From CAYSCX01 sp964429575 (GTDB lineage: Bacteria > Desulfobacterota > Binatia > Binatales > Binataceae): DNA of 64,000 bases. The stretch covers positions 22,677 through 86,676 of the forward strand of contig CAYSCX010000010.1 in NCBI GenBank assembly GCA_964429575.1, in the 5' to 3' direction. Below, in pieces: positions 23,754-32,396 of this stretch. Both the position numbers and the translations under genes were made by a program. The notes under the pieces were generated by a model. That model did not search any database, was not told where the DNA came from, and was given only the letters and a program-made list of their open reading frames with translations. The first letter of the stretch is position 1; every line of letters begins with the position of its first letter.

Positions 23754-25355
23754 TCAGTGAGCAGGCGCATCGTCGGCGCGCTGCTGCACACGGCGGAGCA
23801 GAAAAAACGACGGAATGAGGAACATCATCACGAACGCAAGCGTGCGGTAGATGTCGTTGAAGGAAAGCATCGCGGCCTGCGCGTGAATGATTCCGTAGAC
23901 GCCCATGATTCCCTGCTTCTGCCCGGTGACGATCTCGCCCGGGTAGTCGAATGAGCTAGCAGCGGGCACTCGCGGTGCACTCTCGCTCATCCGCCACGCG
24001 TCGAAGACGGTGAAGTGCTCGACCAAGTGCGCCTGGTGCGTCTGCTGATGACCGACGAGCACATTGGTGATGTACGCGATACCGACCGCAGCGCCCGCAC
24101 TGCGCATCATTCCGTAGAGGCTCGCCGCGTAGCCCATCCGTTCGCGTGACACGCACGCCAGCGTGGTGGCGGAGAGCGTCGGGAAGATCATTCCCATCCC
24201 GACGCCCATCAAGATGCTCGGCCATACGACCTCCCAAGTACTCACCTGGAGATTCCAATGGCCCATGGTCCAAAGCGAAAAGGCCATCAACACGAACCCA
24301 ACACCAATGAGCGGGCGAGTATCGTAGCCGACGCGCGAGAGCTGCCCGATGACGAGCATCGACGCCATCGTCCCGAACCCGCGCGGCGCAAGCGTGAGGC
24401 CGGCGCGCCACGCGTCGTAGCCTATGAATTCCTGGAGAAAGACCGGAAGGAGCAGTCCGGTGCCGTACAACGCGAAGCTCATTGCGACCACCAACATCAC
24501 CGAAAGCGTGAACACCGGGTTCTTGAGGATGTGCAGATCGAGGATCGGATCTCCGAAGCGAAGTTCCTGGATTATCAGCAGTACGATCGCCACCACCGCT
24601 ATCGCGGAGGCGTACACCACCCATGCGGAATCGAACCAGTCGGCGCGCTGGCCGCGGTCGAGAACGATCTGGAGCAGACCCAGTCCGACTACGAGCATCG
24701 CGATGCCGAAGTAGTCCACCTTCCCGGAGCGCTCGCGCGCGCGGCGCAGGTAGGCGGGGTCGTGCACGAACGCAGAGACCATCAGGAGCGCTGCCATGCC
24801 GACCGGAATGTTGATGTAGAAATTCCACCGCCAGTTCAGGTTTTCCGTAATCCAGCCGCCGAGCGTCGGGCCCATAATCGGAGCGACCATCAATCCCATG
24901 CCCCAAGTGGCCATCGCCATCTGTTGTTCACGCGGCGGAAAGGTCTCCATCAGAATGGCCTGGGATGACGGAATCATGGCGGCGCCGGCGGCACCCTGAA
25001 TCAGCCGGAAGATGACGATTTCATCGAGCGAGCGCGCCGCGCCGCAAAGTGCCGACGCAATCACGAATACGAGCACGGAGAACATGAAGTAGCGCTTGCG
25101 GCCAAATCGCGACGAAATCCACCCGGTCATCGGGATCATGATTCCGGTGGCGACCAGATAGCTGGTGAGCACCCACGAGATCTCATCGATGCTCGCCGAA
25201 AAGCTGCCCTGCATGTGCGGCAGGGCGACGTTAACGATCGAGGTGTCGAGCACCTCGAGCGCGGTGCCCATCATGACCGCAAGCGCAACCAGCCACTTAT
25301 GGGTGGGCGGACCGAGGCCGTGCGATTCGGTTGCGAGTTGAGACGCAGTTCCCAC
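23754..25355 (-). CDS. DHA2-family MFS drug exporter, 14 TM (EmrB/QacA type)
   Basis: 533 aa from a GTG start. Hallmarks: motif C-like and motif A elements DTSIVNVALPHMQGSF, WISSRFGRKRYFMFSVLVF, the WGMGLMVAPIMGPTLGGWITENLNWRWNFYINIPVG segment that identifies the DHA2 family, and about 14 hydrophobic helices. It is an inner-membrane proton antiporter for hydrophobic drugs or lipids. EmrB normally works with an EmrA adaptor and TolC channel; no emrA is adjacent here. Its stop lies 12 bp from the macrodomain stop (convergent). Confidence 0.94.
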   Translation of the reverse strand: MGTASQLATESHGLGPPTHKWLVALAVMMGTALEVLDTSIVNVALPHMQGSFSASIDEISWVLTSYLVATGIMIPMTGWISSRFGRKRYFMFSVLVFVIASALCGAARSLDEIVIFRLIQGAAGAAMIPSSQAILMETFPPREQQMAMATWGMGLMVAPIMGPTLGGWITENLNWRWNFYINIPVGMAALLMVSAFVHDPAYLRRARERSGKVDYFGIAMLVVGLGLLQIVLDRGQRADWFDSAWVVYASAIAVVAIVLLIIQELRFGDPILDLHILKNPVFTLSVMLVVAMSFALYGTGLLLPVFLQEFIGYDAWRAGLTLAPRGFGTMASMLVIGQLSRVGYDTRPLIGVGFVLMAFSLWTMGHWNLQVSTWEVVWPSILMGVGMGMIFPTLSATTLACVSRERMGYAASLYGMMRSAGAAVGIAYITNVLVGHQQTHQAHLVEHFTVFDAWRMSESAPRVPAASSFDYPGEIVTGQKQGIMGVYGIIHAQAAMLSFNDIYRTLAFVMMFLIPSFFLLRRVQQRADDAPAH

Positions 25356-25545
25356 GTTAAGATGAATAGGCGAGCGGAAGGTTCACTTGAAACATAGGCT
25401 GCGAGGCGGCGCAAATTGTACGGCTGCGCAGCGTCGAAACCGAGCGTATCGGGTCGAGCGATGCGGCGAGTGTTACGCCGGGATTACATCGGGTTGTCGC
25501 CACTGCTGCTGACAGCGGACCGCGTGCAGGATACCCTCTGATTTC

Positions 25546-27075
25546 ATGCGACTGGCCGCGATCGACGTGGGCTCCAACTCGGTCCACATGGTAGTCGCGG
25601 ACCTCGGCCGCGAGGGGCATCTGGAGGTCCTGGACCGCGTCAAGGAGATGGTTCGGTTAGGACGCGGCTGTTTTACGACCGGCAAGCTATCTTCGGAATC
25701 CATGGATCTCGCGGTGCGTGCGCTCGCGAATTTTCAACTGCTTGCGCGCGTACGCGGCGTGGACCGGATGCGCGCGGTCGCGACCAGCGCGGTGCGCGAA
25801 GCGAAGAATCGCGCCACCTTCATCCGCCGCATCCAACGCGAGACCGGTCTGGACGTCGAGGTGATCTCAGGCGACGAGGAAGCGCGTCTCATCTTTTACG
25901 CGGCGCGGCACGCGCTGGGGCTCGATGGCGGACCGTTTCTTTTGGTGGATGTCGGGGGCGGGAGCGTGGAACTGGTGCTCGCGAAAAACGGCCGCGCGCT
26001 CTGGATGCACAGCGTCAAGCTCGGCGCCGCGCGCCTTACACAGCGCTTTTTCACGGAAGATCCGCCGTCGCGGCGGCAGGTGAGAGCACTGGAGAAGCAT
26101 CTCGACCAGCAAATGGGCGCGTACTTGAAGGCGGCGCGCGACGCCGGTGCGGTGAGCGCCATCGGCACTTCCGGGACGATCAATTCCCTGGTTGCGATGG
26201 CGCGCGCAGCGCGCGGCGAGGACTTCGGACGGCTGCACGGCGCGCGTGCGACGGCCCTGGAGATTGCGTCGCTTTCGAGGCAATTGTTGAAGCTCAACAC
26301 CGTCGCACGCGCTGAACTGCCGGGCGCTGATGCGAAGCGCGCCGATCAGATGCCGGCGGCGGGCTTGCTCGCGGACTTCATCCTGACACGGTCGGGCGCG
26401 CGAGAGCTGGCCGCGTGCGGATGGGCGCTGCGCGAGGGGCTGCTCTTGGAGCTGGCGCGGGCGACTGGTTCGCGCCACTCGGCGCAGGTGCGCAAGCGCT
26501 CGGTCGAGGCGCTCGCGGCGCGGTTTGCGGACACCAGCCAGCACGGCCGTCAAGTGGCGCGGCTGGCGCTTGCGATGTTCGATGCGATTGGCCCCGAGCT
26601 GAAATTACCCGCACGATCACGCGAACTTTTGGAGTATTCGGCGCTATTGCATGACATCGGCCATGCGATCGATCATGATCGTCACGATCGACATTCGTAC
26701 TACCTGATCAAGAACGCTGAGTTGTTCGGATTCGATCCGGTCGAGGTCGAGATAATCGCGCAGTCCGCGCGCGGGCATCGTAAGCAGGCGCCGAAGGCCG
26801 AGACGCCCAACGGCGAACTTCTGAGCCGCGAGAACCGCCAGGTGGTCAGGGCGCTGGCGGCGATTTTGAGAGTCGCGGACGCGCTCGATCGCAGCCACTT
26901 TGGAGTAGTCAAGGGAATCAACGTAACGTACACCCCCGGGCGGCTCGTAGTCGGAGTTGACTCGGTACAGGCTCAAGCGGACCTCGAACTATGGGCATGC
27001 GAGACACGGAAGGACCTGCTTTCGAAATTACTCGACAGCCGGGTGATAGTGCGGGCGCAAGCGACGGGCGAGTGA
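25546..27075 (+). CDS. ppx: Exopolyphosphatase / pppGpp phosphohydrolase (Ppx/GppA family)
   Basis: 509 aa. The N-terminal actin-fold phosphatase domain has MRLAAIDVGSNSVHMVVADLG (phosphate loop), AVATSAVREAKN, GDEEARLIFYAARHAL and LVDVGGGSVELVL. A C-terminal HD-like domain has LHDIGHAIDHDRHDRHSYYLI. It hydrolyses inorganic polyphosphate from the ends and/or pppGpp. It heads a chain of overlapping genes (two thymidylate-kinase-like proteins, CHAD, SixA), which favours a polyphosphate-centred role over stringent response. The next gene starts on the GTGA that contains its stop. Confidence 0.95.
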   Translation: MRLAAIDVGSNSVHMVVADLGREGHLEVLDRVKEMVRLGRGCFTTGKLSSESMDLAVRALANFQLLARVRGVDRMRAVATSAVREAKNRATFIRRIQRETGLDVEVISGDEEARLIFYAARHALGLDGGPFLLVDVGGGSVELVLAKNGRALWMHSVKLGAARLTQRFFTEDPPSRRQVRALEKHLDQQMGAYLKAARDAGAVSAIGTSGTINSLVAMARAARGEDFGRLHGARATALEIASLSRQLLKLNTVARAELPGADAKRADQMPAAGLLADFILTRSGARELAACGWALREGLLLELARATGSRHSAQVRKRSVEALAARFADTSQHGRQVARLALAMFDAIGPELKLPARSRELLEYSALLHDIGHAIDHDRHDRHSYYLIKNAELFGFDPVEVEIIAQSARGHRKQAPKAETPNGELLSRENRQVVRALAAILRVADALDRSHFGVVKGINVTYTPGRLVVGVDSVQAQADLELWACETRKDLLSKLLDSRVIVRAQATGE

Positions 27076-27836
27076 GCACGGACGGACAGGTACGGCTCGT
27101 GGTCGAGCCCAAGGCGAGCGGCAAGACGCTGCTGGCGGCGCCGCATGGATATCGCGGGCGCCTGATCGCAGTGGAAGGGATCGACGGCTCCGGCAAATCG
27201 ACGCAACTGATGCTGCTCGACAGGTGGCTGCGCGCGCGCGGCTACCCGGTACATTTCACGGAGTGGAATTCGTCGCGGCTGGTGCGGCGGTCGATGCGGC
27301 GGGGGAAGAAGAAGAACCTGCTCACGCCCACCACCTTCAGTTTGCTGCACGCGGTGGACTTTGCGGACCGCTACACTTACCAGATTTTACCGCCGCTCAA
27401 GGCGGGAATGATCGTGCTCGCGGACCGGTTCGTTTACACGGCCTTCGCGCGCGACGTTGCACGGGGCGTCCATCCCGACTGGGTGCGTGCCGTGTACAGT
27501 TTCGCGCCGCGACCGGATCTCACGGTGTTCTTCCGCGTTCCGATCGAGGTTTCGCTCGAGCGGCTGCTCGCGGGCCGCGCGAAGCTCAAGTACCACGAGG
27601 CAGGCATGGATGTGGGACTTTCGACGGACCCGGTCGAGAGCTTCAGGCTTTTCCAGGGGCGCGTGCTGGATATTTACGATCAGTTGGCCGAGGAATTCGG
27701 CCTCAAGACCGTGGACGCGACCGGCGATATTCCGAGCCAACAGAAACTATTCCGCAAGATGGTGCAGGACGTCTTGCGCGACTACGACCGCCAGCGGGCG
27801 CAACCGGAATATGGCACAGCGATCCAAGCGCGCTAA
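27072..27836 (+). CDS. Thymidylate-kinase-like P-loop kinase, paralogue 1 (intact Walker A)
   Basis: 254 aa from the GTG at 27072, which overlaps the ppx stop (GTGA); an ATG at 26991 would lie 85 bp inside ppx. The Walker A is GIDGSGKST (residues 36-44, Lys42) and the DR motif is LADRFVYTAFARD. The C-terminal lid/helix region (GRAKLKYHEAGMDVGLSTDPVESFRLFQG) differs from ordinary Tmk. It is closely related to the next gene and of identical length. Neighbours are polyphosphate-binding or polyphosphate-cleaving proteins, so the true acceptor may not be dTMP. PPK2-type polyphosphate kinases share this fold superfamily, but their signature is not seen. Confidence 0.88.
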   Translation: MSTDGQVRLVVEPKASGKTLLAAPHGYRGRLIAVEGIDGSGKSTQLMLLDRWLRARGYPVHFTEWNSSRLVRRSMRRGKKKNLLTPTTFSLLHAVDFADRYTYQILPPLKAGMIVLADRFVYTAFARDVARGVHPDWVRAVYSFAPRPDLTVFFRVPIEVSLERLLAGRAKLKYHEAGMDVGLSTDPVESFRLFQGRVLDIYDQLAEEFGLKTVDATGDIPSQQKLFRKMVQDVLRDYDRQRAQPEYGTAIQAR

Positions 27837-28575
27837 GACGTGGTACGGGCACGGACTGCCGTACATCCGCGAGAAGCGGATGCCCGGGCATCTGATCGTC
27901 GTCGAGGGCACCGATGGCGTGGGACGATCAACGCAGATCGGACTTCTCCGTCCGTGGCTTGAGCTCGAGGGCTACGCGGTGAGCGACACCGGATGGACGC
28001 GCTCGCCGCTGCTGTCCGAGACGATTAACGAGGCGAAGGCGGGGCATCAGCTGACCGTCACGACGTTCGCGCTCCTGTACGCCGCGGACTTCGCGGATCG
28101 GCTGGAGCACGAGATCATCCCGGCGCTGCAGGCCGGATTCATCGTAATCGCGGACCGCTACATGTACACGGCGTTCGCGCGCAACACGGTGATGGGCGCG
28201 GACCCGGCGTGGACTCATGAGCTGTTTGGAATGGCGCTGGTGCCGGACCTGGTCCTGTATCTCGACATCGACGTGGAGCTACTGGTTCCAAGGGTGGTGC
28301 ACGGCAAGGGCATGGACTACTGGGAATCGGGCATGCACCTGGCGCTTGGCAGCGACCTGTTCGATTCGTTCGTCAAGTATCAAAGGCGCCTGATCGAGGA
28401 GTACCGGCGCCTTGCGCAAGAGTTCAACTTCATCACGGTGGATGCGAGCAACTCGATCGACCAGATGCAGAGCGAATTGCGCAAGCACATCGCGGACTAC
28501 CTCCAGCGCGCACGTCCGGTGCGTCCGCCTACCGCGACCGAACCCGTCGCGGCTCCCGCAGCACGAAAGGCGTAG
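27811..28575 (+). CDS. Thymidylate-kinase-like P-loop protein, paralogue 2 (Walker A Lys replaced by Arg)
   Basis: 254 aa from ATG 27811, overlapping paralogue 1 by 26 bp. The open frame extends upstream but lies within paralogue 1. The P-loop reads VEGTDGVGRSTQ (residues 32-42): the invariant Lys of GxxxxGK[ST] is Arg39 (codon CGA). The DR motif is kept (IADRYMYTAFARN). The family-specific region GKGMDYWESGMHLALGSDLFDSF matches paralogue 1. It may be a weak kinase, an altered-specificity enzyme or a regulatory pseudokinase that dimerises with paralogue 1. It ends in a Pro/Ala-rich tail. Confidence 0.87.
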   Translation: MAQRSKRAKTWYGHGLPYIREKRMPGHLIVVEGTDGVGRSTQIGLLRPWLELEGYAVSDTGWTRSPLLSETINEAKAGHQLTVTTFALLYAADFADRLEHEIIPALQAGFIVIADRYMYTAFARNTVMGADPAWTHELFGMALVPDLVLYLDIDVELLVPRVVHGKGMDYWESGMHLALGSDLFDSFVKYQRRLIEEYRRLAQEFNFITVDASNSIDQMQSELRKHIADYLQRARPVRPPTATEPVAAPAARKA

Positions 28576-28578
28576 CTC

Positions 28579-29550
28579 GTGACGGCGACCCGAGCCGCCG
28601 CCCGGCCGGCGAGGCTTGCGCTTTCGCCGCGGGACGGGGTGCGCGAAGCGGCGCACGCCGCGCTCGCATTTCATCTGCAGCGCCTCGTGCGGGAGCGGGC
28701 GGGCGCTTCGAGCGGCGAGGCGGAAGCGATTCATCAGCTGCGGGTTGCGACGCGCCGGCTGCGCACCGCCATTGGGCTGTTCCGGCGCGCCCTGTATGCA
28801 TCGCAAGCCGACAAATTGCGCCGCGACCTGGCGACCGCCGCGCACGCGGCGGGCCGCGTGCGCGAGGCCGACGTAACCGGGGAGCTGCTTCGCAAGCGAG
28901 CGCGCAAGCTCGATGCTGCGTTCGCCAAAGCGCTGGGACCCATCTTCAGCGAGAACACGCGGCGACGGGCGGAAGGGATGAAGGAACTTGTGCAGGTGCT
29001 GAACTCGAAGAGCCACCAGTCGGTTGTGCAGCGGCTCGCCGCGCCAACCTATCGGCGCGGGCGCGAGGTCGCGCTCGGCTCCATCGCAAGCGAGCTGGTG
29101 AGGCCGCTCTTGCGTGCGTTGATTCGCGCGGGAGGCGTGCTCAGCGATGCTGCGCCGCCCGAAGCGATTCATCGGCTTCGGGTACGTGCCAAGCGGGTCC
29201 GCTACGCGCTTGAAATGCTGGGTGGACTCGGGCGAAAGAAACTCTCAAAGACGCTCGCGCGTCTTGAGCGGCTTCAGGATGTGTTAGGCGAACACAACGA
29301 CGTTACCGGCGCCATTCGCTGGTTGCGCGAATGCACTGAGCGGATCGCGGTGCCCGCCGATACCTTGCTGGCTGCGGGTGCATTGCTGCAGATTCTGCGT
29401 GCTCGCGAACGCAAACTCGCACGGCGCGGGCTCAAGGCGTGGCGGCGCCTCGAGCGCAGCGGCCTGCTGCGCGATGCGCTTGCGGAAGTGCGTCGAACCG
29501 CAGCACACTGGCAGGCTGAAATCGTTCCCGAGGCCGATGCCGCACCATGA
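28579..29550 (+). CDS. CHAD-domain protein (polyphosphate-binding helical domain)
   Basis: 323 aa from GTG, 3 nt after the preceding stop. It has two helical repeats each with the CHAD His-x-x-Arg-Val signature: EAIHQLRVATRRLRTAIGLFRR (about 53-74) and EAIHRLRVRAKRVRYALEML (about 195-214). The conserved basic residues line a pore known to bind polyphosphate in characterised CHAD proteins. No CYTH triphosphatase domain is fused; the protein is CHAD only. Position between P-loop kinases and SixA, downstream of ppx, supports a polyphosphate-associated role. Confidence 0.93.
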   Translation: MTATRAAARPARLALSPRDGVREAAHAALAFHLQRLVRERAGASSGEAEAIHQLRVATRRLRTAIGLFRRALYASQADKLRRDLATAAHAAGRVREADVTGELLRKRARKLDAAFAKALGPIFSENTRRRAEGMKELVQVLNSKSHQSVVQRLAAPTYRRGREVALGSIASELVRPLLRALIRAGGVLSDAAPPEAIHRLRVRAKRVRYALEMLGGLGRKKLSKTLARLERLQDVLGEHNDVTGAIRWLRECTERIAVPADTLLAAGALLQILRARERKLARRGLKAWRRLERSGLLRDALAEVRRTAAHWQAEIVPEADAAP

Positions 29551-30047
29551 CGCTCTACATTTTGCGACACGCAACCGCCGAGGAGGCCGGACCCGACGGT
29601 GACGACTCCTCCCGGCGCCTGACTGACCGCGGACGGGAGAAGATGCGCGAGGCCGCCGCCGGCATGCGCGCGCTGAAGCTCAAGTTTGATCTGATTCTCA
29701 CCTCGCCCGTCACCCGTGCGAGCGAGAGCGCCGAAATCGTCGCGGCGGCGTACTCGAATGACCCGGTGCCGCAGGTGCTACCCGCGCTCGCCACCGGAAT
29801 TCCGCCCAGCGGAGCAGCGTCGGCGCTAAAGCCATTCGCCGATTACGGCGACGTGATGATAGTCGGCCACGAGCCGCAGCTGAGCGCGTTGGCGTCGCTG
29901 CTCGTCACCGGGTCGGCTGATGTGCTGAAAGTGCGGCTGAAGCAGGGCAGCTGCATCGCGCTCGATTTTCCTGATCGGTTCGAGCGTGGTCACGCCGAAC
30001 TCTGCTGGATGATGACGCAACGCCAACTGCGCCGAGCGCGCAAGTAG
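29547..30047 (+). CDS. sixA: Phosphohistidine phosphatase SixA family
   Basis: 166 aa histidine phosphatase. The catalytic RHG-type motif is LYILRHATAEEAG with His8. Also present are LTSPVTRASESAEIVAAAY (second conserved Arg) and MIVGHEPQLSALASLLVTG (second catalytic His). SixA removes phosphate from phosphohistidine on phosphotransfer proteins such as ArcB Hpt or PTS NPr. The start overlaps the CHAD gene stop by ATGA. In this operon it may instead act on phospho-intermediates of the neighbouring kinases or on polyphosphate-linked targets; inferred. Confidence 0.93.
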   Translation: MTLYILRHATAEEAGPDGDDSSRRLTDRGREKMREAAAGMRALKLKFDLILTSPVTRASESAEIVAAAYSNDPVPQVLPALATGIPPSGAASALKPFADYGDVMIVGHEPQLSALASLLVTGSADVLKVRLKQGSCIALDFPDRFERGHAELCWMMTQRQLRRARK

Positions 30048-30070
30048 GCGCGCCCCGGGCGGCATCGGTA

Positions 30071-31273
30071 TTGACGCCCTCAGAACGCAAAGAGCCCGCA
30101 ACAGCGCCGTCCGCCGCGTCGCCGCGTCTGTCCCGAACCGTACGCGCGCTCGGCGTCGTTTCGCTTTTCAACGACATCGCGGGCCACATGATCCAGCCGC
30201 TGTTGCCCGGGTTCGTCGCCAAGGTTGGCGGCGGGCCGCAGGTGCTGGGACTCATCGAGGGCGTCGCCGATTCGGCGGCGAGCCTGTTACAAATTCCGTC
30301 GGGCTACCTCGCGGACCGGATGCGCCGGCTCAAGGCGCTGACGTTGGCCGGATATGTGACCGCGTGCGCGCTGCGGCCGATGCTGGCGTTGGCCACCTGG
30401 TGGTGGCAGATCCTCTTGATCCGAGTTGGAGATCGCGCAGGCAAGGGAATCCGCGGGGCGCCTCGCGACACGCTCCTGGCCGAAACCACCGCGCAAAAGC
30501 AGCTAGGGCGTGCATACGGGTTTCATCGCGCGATGGATTACGCGGGCGCGATCGCCGGCCCCGCGATCGCGTACGGGCTGCTCGCGACCGGCTTCACCAC
30601 TCGCGAGGTGTTCGCGTTGACGGCGGTGCCCGGAGTGGCGGCGCTGTGCGTGCTGGGCTTCGGCGTGAGCGAAGTGGGCGCGCGCGCCGTCGTGGCGGCG
30701 GAGAAAATTCGAATCGGCTTGCCCGCCTCGCGACTCTACCGGCGCGCATTGATCGCGATCTTCGTATTCACGCTGGGCGCGTCTTCCGACACGTTTCTGC
30801 TCTGGCGGGCGCGCGAGGTCGGGGTACCGCTCGAGTATGCGCCGCTGTTGTGGATGGTGCTCGCGCTGGTGAAGTCCGCGACCTCGACCTGGGGCGGCGC
30901 GCTGAGCGATGCGCAAGGGCGCCGCAAGCTGATTCTCGCCGGCTGGTCAATTTACGCCGCGGTGTATCTCGGGTTCGGAATTGCGACCGAGCCGTGGCAA
31001 ATCTGGGTGCTGTTCGCTGCCTACGGAACTTTCTTCGGGTTATCCGAGAGCGCGGAAACGGCCTTGGTCGTGGACTTGGTTAGCGAGCAGTGGCGCGGAC
31101 GCGCGCTCGGCACCTATAACGCGGTCATCGGAGCAGCGTCGCTACCGGCGAGTCTAATCTTCGGAGTCGTCTATCAGCTTGAGGGGGCACGCACCGCGTT
31201 TGCGATGGCGGCGGGAATTGCGTTGGTCGCGGCGTTCATTCTGCCCAAGCGTCCACGCGCCGAATACGAGTGA
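30071..31273 (+). CDS. MFS transporter, 12 TM
   Basis: 400 aa from a TTG at 30071; no strong ribosome site is visible and a start closer to VRALGVVSLFNDIAGHM is possible. Motifs: LPGFVAKVGGGPQVLGLIEGVADSAASLLQ, then the loop 2-3 signature YLADRMRRLKALTL and RVGDRAGKGIRGAPRDTLLAE in the loop after TM4. The GKGIRGAPRD motif marks a sub-family of uncharacterised MFS proteins. It lies 23 bp after sixA and is probably part of the same transcript. Substrate unknown; it may export a product of the operon or simply be co-transcribed. Confidence 0.9.
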   Translation: MTPSERKEPATAPSAASPRLSRTVRALGVVSLFNDIAGHMIQPLLPGFVAKVGGGPQVLGLIEGVADSAASLLQIPSGYLADRMRRLKALTLAGYVTACALRPMLALATWWWQILLIRVGDRAGKGIRGAPRDTLLAETTAQKQLGRAYGFHRAMDYAGAIAGPAIAYGLLATGFTTREVFALTAVPGVAALCVLGFGVSEVGARAVVAAEKIRIGLPASRLYRRALIAIFVFTLGASSDTFLLWRAREVGVPLEYAPLLWMVLALVKSATSTWGGALSDAQGRRKLILAGWSIYAAVYLGFGIATEPWQIWVLFAAYGTFFGLSESAETALVVDLVSEQWRGRALGTYNAVIGAASLPASLIFGVVYQLEGARTAFAMAAGIALVAAFILPKRPRAEYE

Positions 31274-31684
31274 GCGACGGCGGCCAGCCGCAGAATCGAT
31301 CGTAAACCCGCGTGGGAATTCCATGTCGCCCGGATGCACGGGTTGCGTTCGATCATGCCGGCCATTGTCGCGTGAGGAGGCTGCAGTGGCCAGGGTTGAC
31401 TGCCGGGCGTGGAGCGGCGGCTGCGAACGCAACAACCGCTCCGCGTTCAGAGGACCCGGGTTAACCCGAGATTGGGACCGGCGGCTCGGGAGGGGCAAAT
31501 CCGAAACTCAAGGGACTCTGAGGCCATCTCGCCGCCATGACCCATTCTCGCGCCGACGAGCGTGGCGAGAAAAGCAGACGCCGCCCCGAATTTCACTGTT
31601 TCGTTAGATCGAGCAGTTGGTTTTTCACGGGACAGGAACGGCCGATCGCGAACTTGGCGACAGAGGGCGGCGGAATGCGTCGAT
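31274..31684. other. Intergenic region, no gene recognised
   Basis: About 410 bp between the MFS gene and repeat copy C. A GAGGAGG site precedes a GTG at 31386 with 73 open codons, but the predicted peptide is Arg-rich and low in hydrophobic residues, unlike a real protein. No hairpin terminator or RNA gene was recognised. Confidence 0.45.
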
Positions 31685-31870
31685 TAGCAGGCTGTTGAAA
31701 AACTGATTTTCAACAGCCTGCTCCCTCTCTCGCGTCTCCCCCAGTGGGGGAGAAGATTAGGAAGGCAACCCGATCCTTCGCCCATGGCTCAGGACAAGCT
31801 TTTCACGCAGGGTGTTGAGGGCAACGACGCTGCCAGCTTGGAACTCGAGGCTTTTCTCAACACCCTGCCA
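31685..31870. repeat. Hairpin-ended MITE-like repeat, copy C
   Basis: About 186 bp, same orientation as A and B. The left end is a perfect 16-bp hairpin AGCAGGCTGTTGAAAA (31686-31701) / complement (31707-31722) with a 5-nt loop. The right pair is GCAGGGTGTTGAG (31807) / CTCAACACCCTGC (31856-31868). It contains the CTCCCTCTCTCGCG core, GTGGGGGAGAAGATTA and the REP-like ATCCTTCGCCCATGGCTCAGG shared with copy B. It lies about 45 bp downstream of the rhodanese gene stop. Confidence 0.85.
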
Positions 31871-31913
31871 GCGTACTACCGTGCGGAGATGCTTGACTGG
31901 CGGTGCGGGCAGT

Positions 31914-32396
31914 TCAGCCGCCGCCACCCGCGGGATAGGTGACCTGCTTGCCCGCGTCGATCCAGCCGCGAATGCCATCCGACATCACGTTCACGTTGGT
32001 GTATCCGGATTCGACCGCCCGCCGGGCGGCCGTGTGCGAGGCCATTCAAAGGTAGTTCGCGCAATAGAAAACGAGCGGCGCATTCTTGTCGGCCGGCAGC
32101 AGCGCGAGCTCGTAGTCCCGTTTCGAGCTGAGCAGGATCGACCCGGGAATGATGCCCTCTTTTTCTCGAAGGTCGTCAGGGTTGACGTCGAACACATAGA
32201 CCTTGTGCTCGGTGTCGCCAAACATTTTCGCGAGGTCGCGGACGTGGATCATCTGGAAGTTGTTGGACTCGGACTCGATGCCGAGAAAGCTCCAGAAGCC
32301 GGCGGATGCGGGCGGAGCCGCCGCCGAAACGGCGATGACCGCGCAGGCGAGCGCGAGTGCGAGGAGCGGCGCTCTGCTTGATTCTTCGTGAGTCAT
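31914..32396 (-). CDS. Secreted rhodanese-domain protein with in-frame TGA: candidate selenoprotein
   Basis: Read through one TGA (32046-32048) this is a 160-aa protein. The start is ATG 32396; a TTG at 32408 is in frame upstream. A signal peptide ends near ASAGF. The rhodanese domain has VYVFDVNPDDLREKEGIIPGSI and VFYCANYL with active-site Cys112, then TGA at codon 117, then MASHTAARRAVESGYTNVNVM and SDGIRGWIDAG. Related rhodaneses commonly have a second Cys just before xASHxAA (C-x4-C), so the TGA stands where Cys is expected. A 9-bp hairpin with a GGC loop starts 13 nt after it. Alternatives: a nonsense mutation, or two separate peptides. Confidence 0.55.
32012..32032 (-). promoter_or_regulatory. 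SECIS-like hairpin downstream of in-frame TGA
   Basis: On the minus strand CGGCCGCCC pairs with GGGCGGTCG (9 pairs, one G-U), leaving a GGC apical loop. Twenty-two nt separate the TGA from the loop. Bacterial SECIS elements lie inside the coding region about 16-37 nt after UGA, with G in the first loop positions, so the geometry fits. GC-rich DNA forms such hairpins by chance, so this is suggestive only. Confidence 0.4.

Noticed and set aside
26991..27071. ATG 26991 start for the first Tmk-like kinase
   Set aside because: It would overlap ppx by 85 bp; the GTG at 27072 gives a standard 4-nt overlap.
31386..31607. 73-codon open frame from GTG with a GAGGAGG site
   Set aside because: The translation is Arg/Gly/Pro-rich without hydrophobic core pattern and no family resemblance; the ribosome-site match is likely chance.
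31914..32045. Separate small gene from the ATG right after the TGA
   Set aside because: The 43 residues are only the C-terminal half of a rhodanese domain, without active-site Cys; they make sense only joined to the upstream part.
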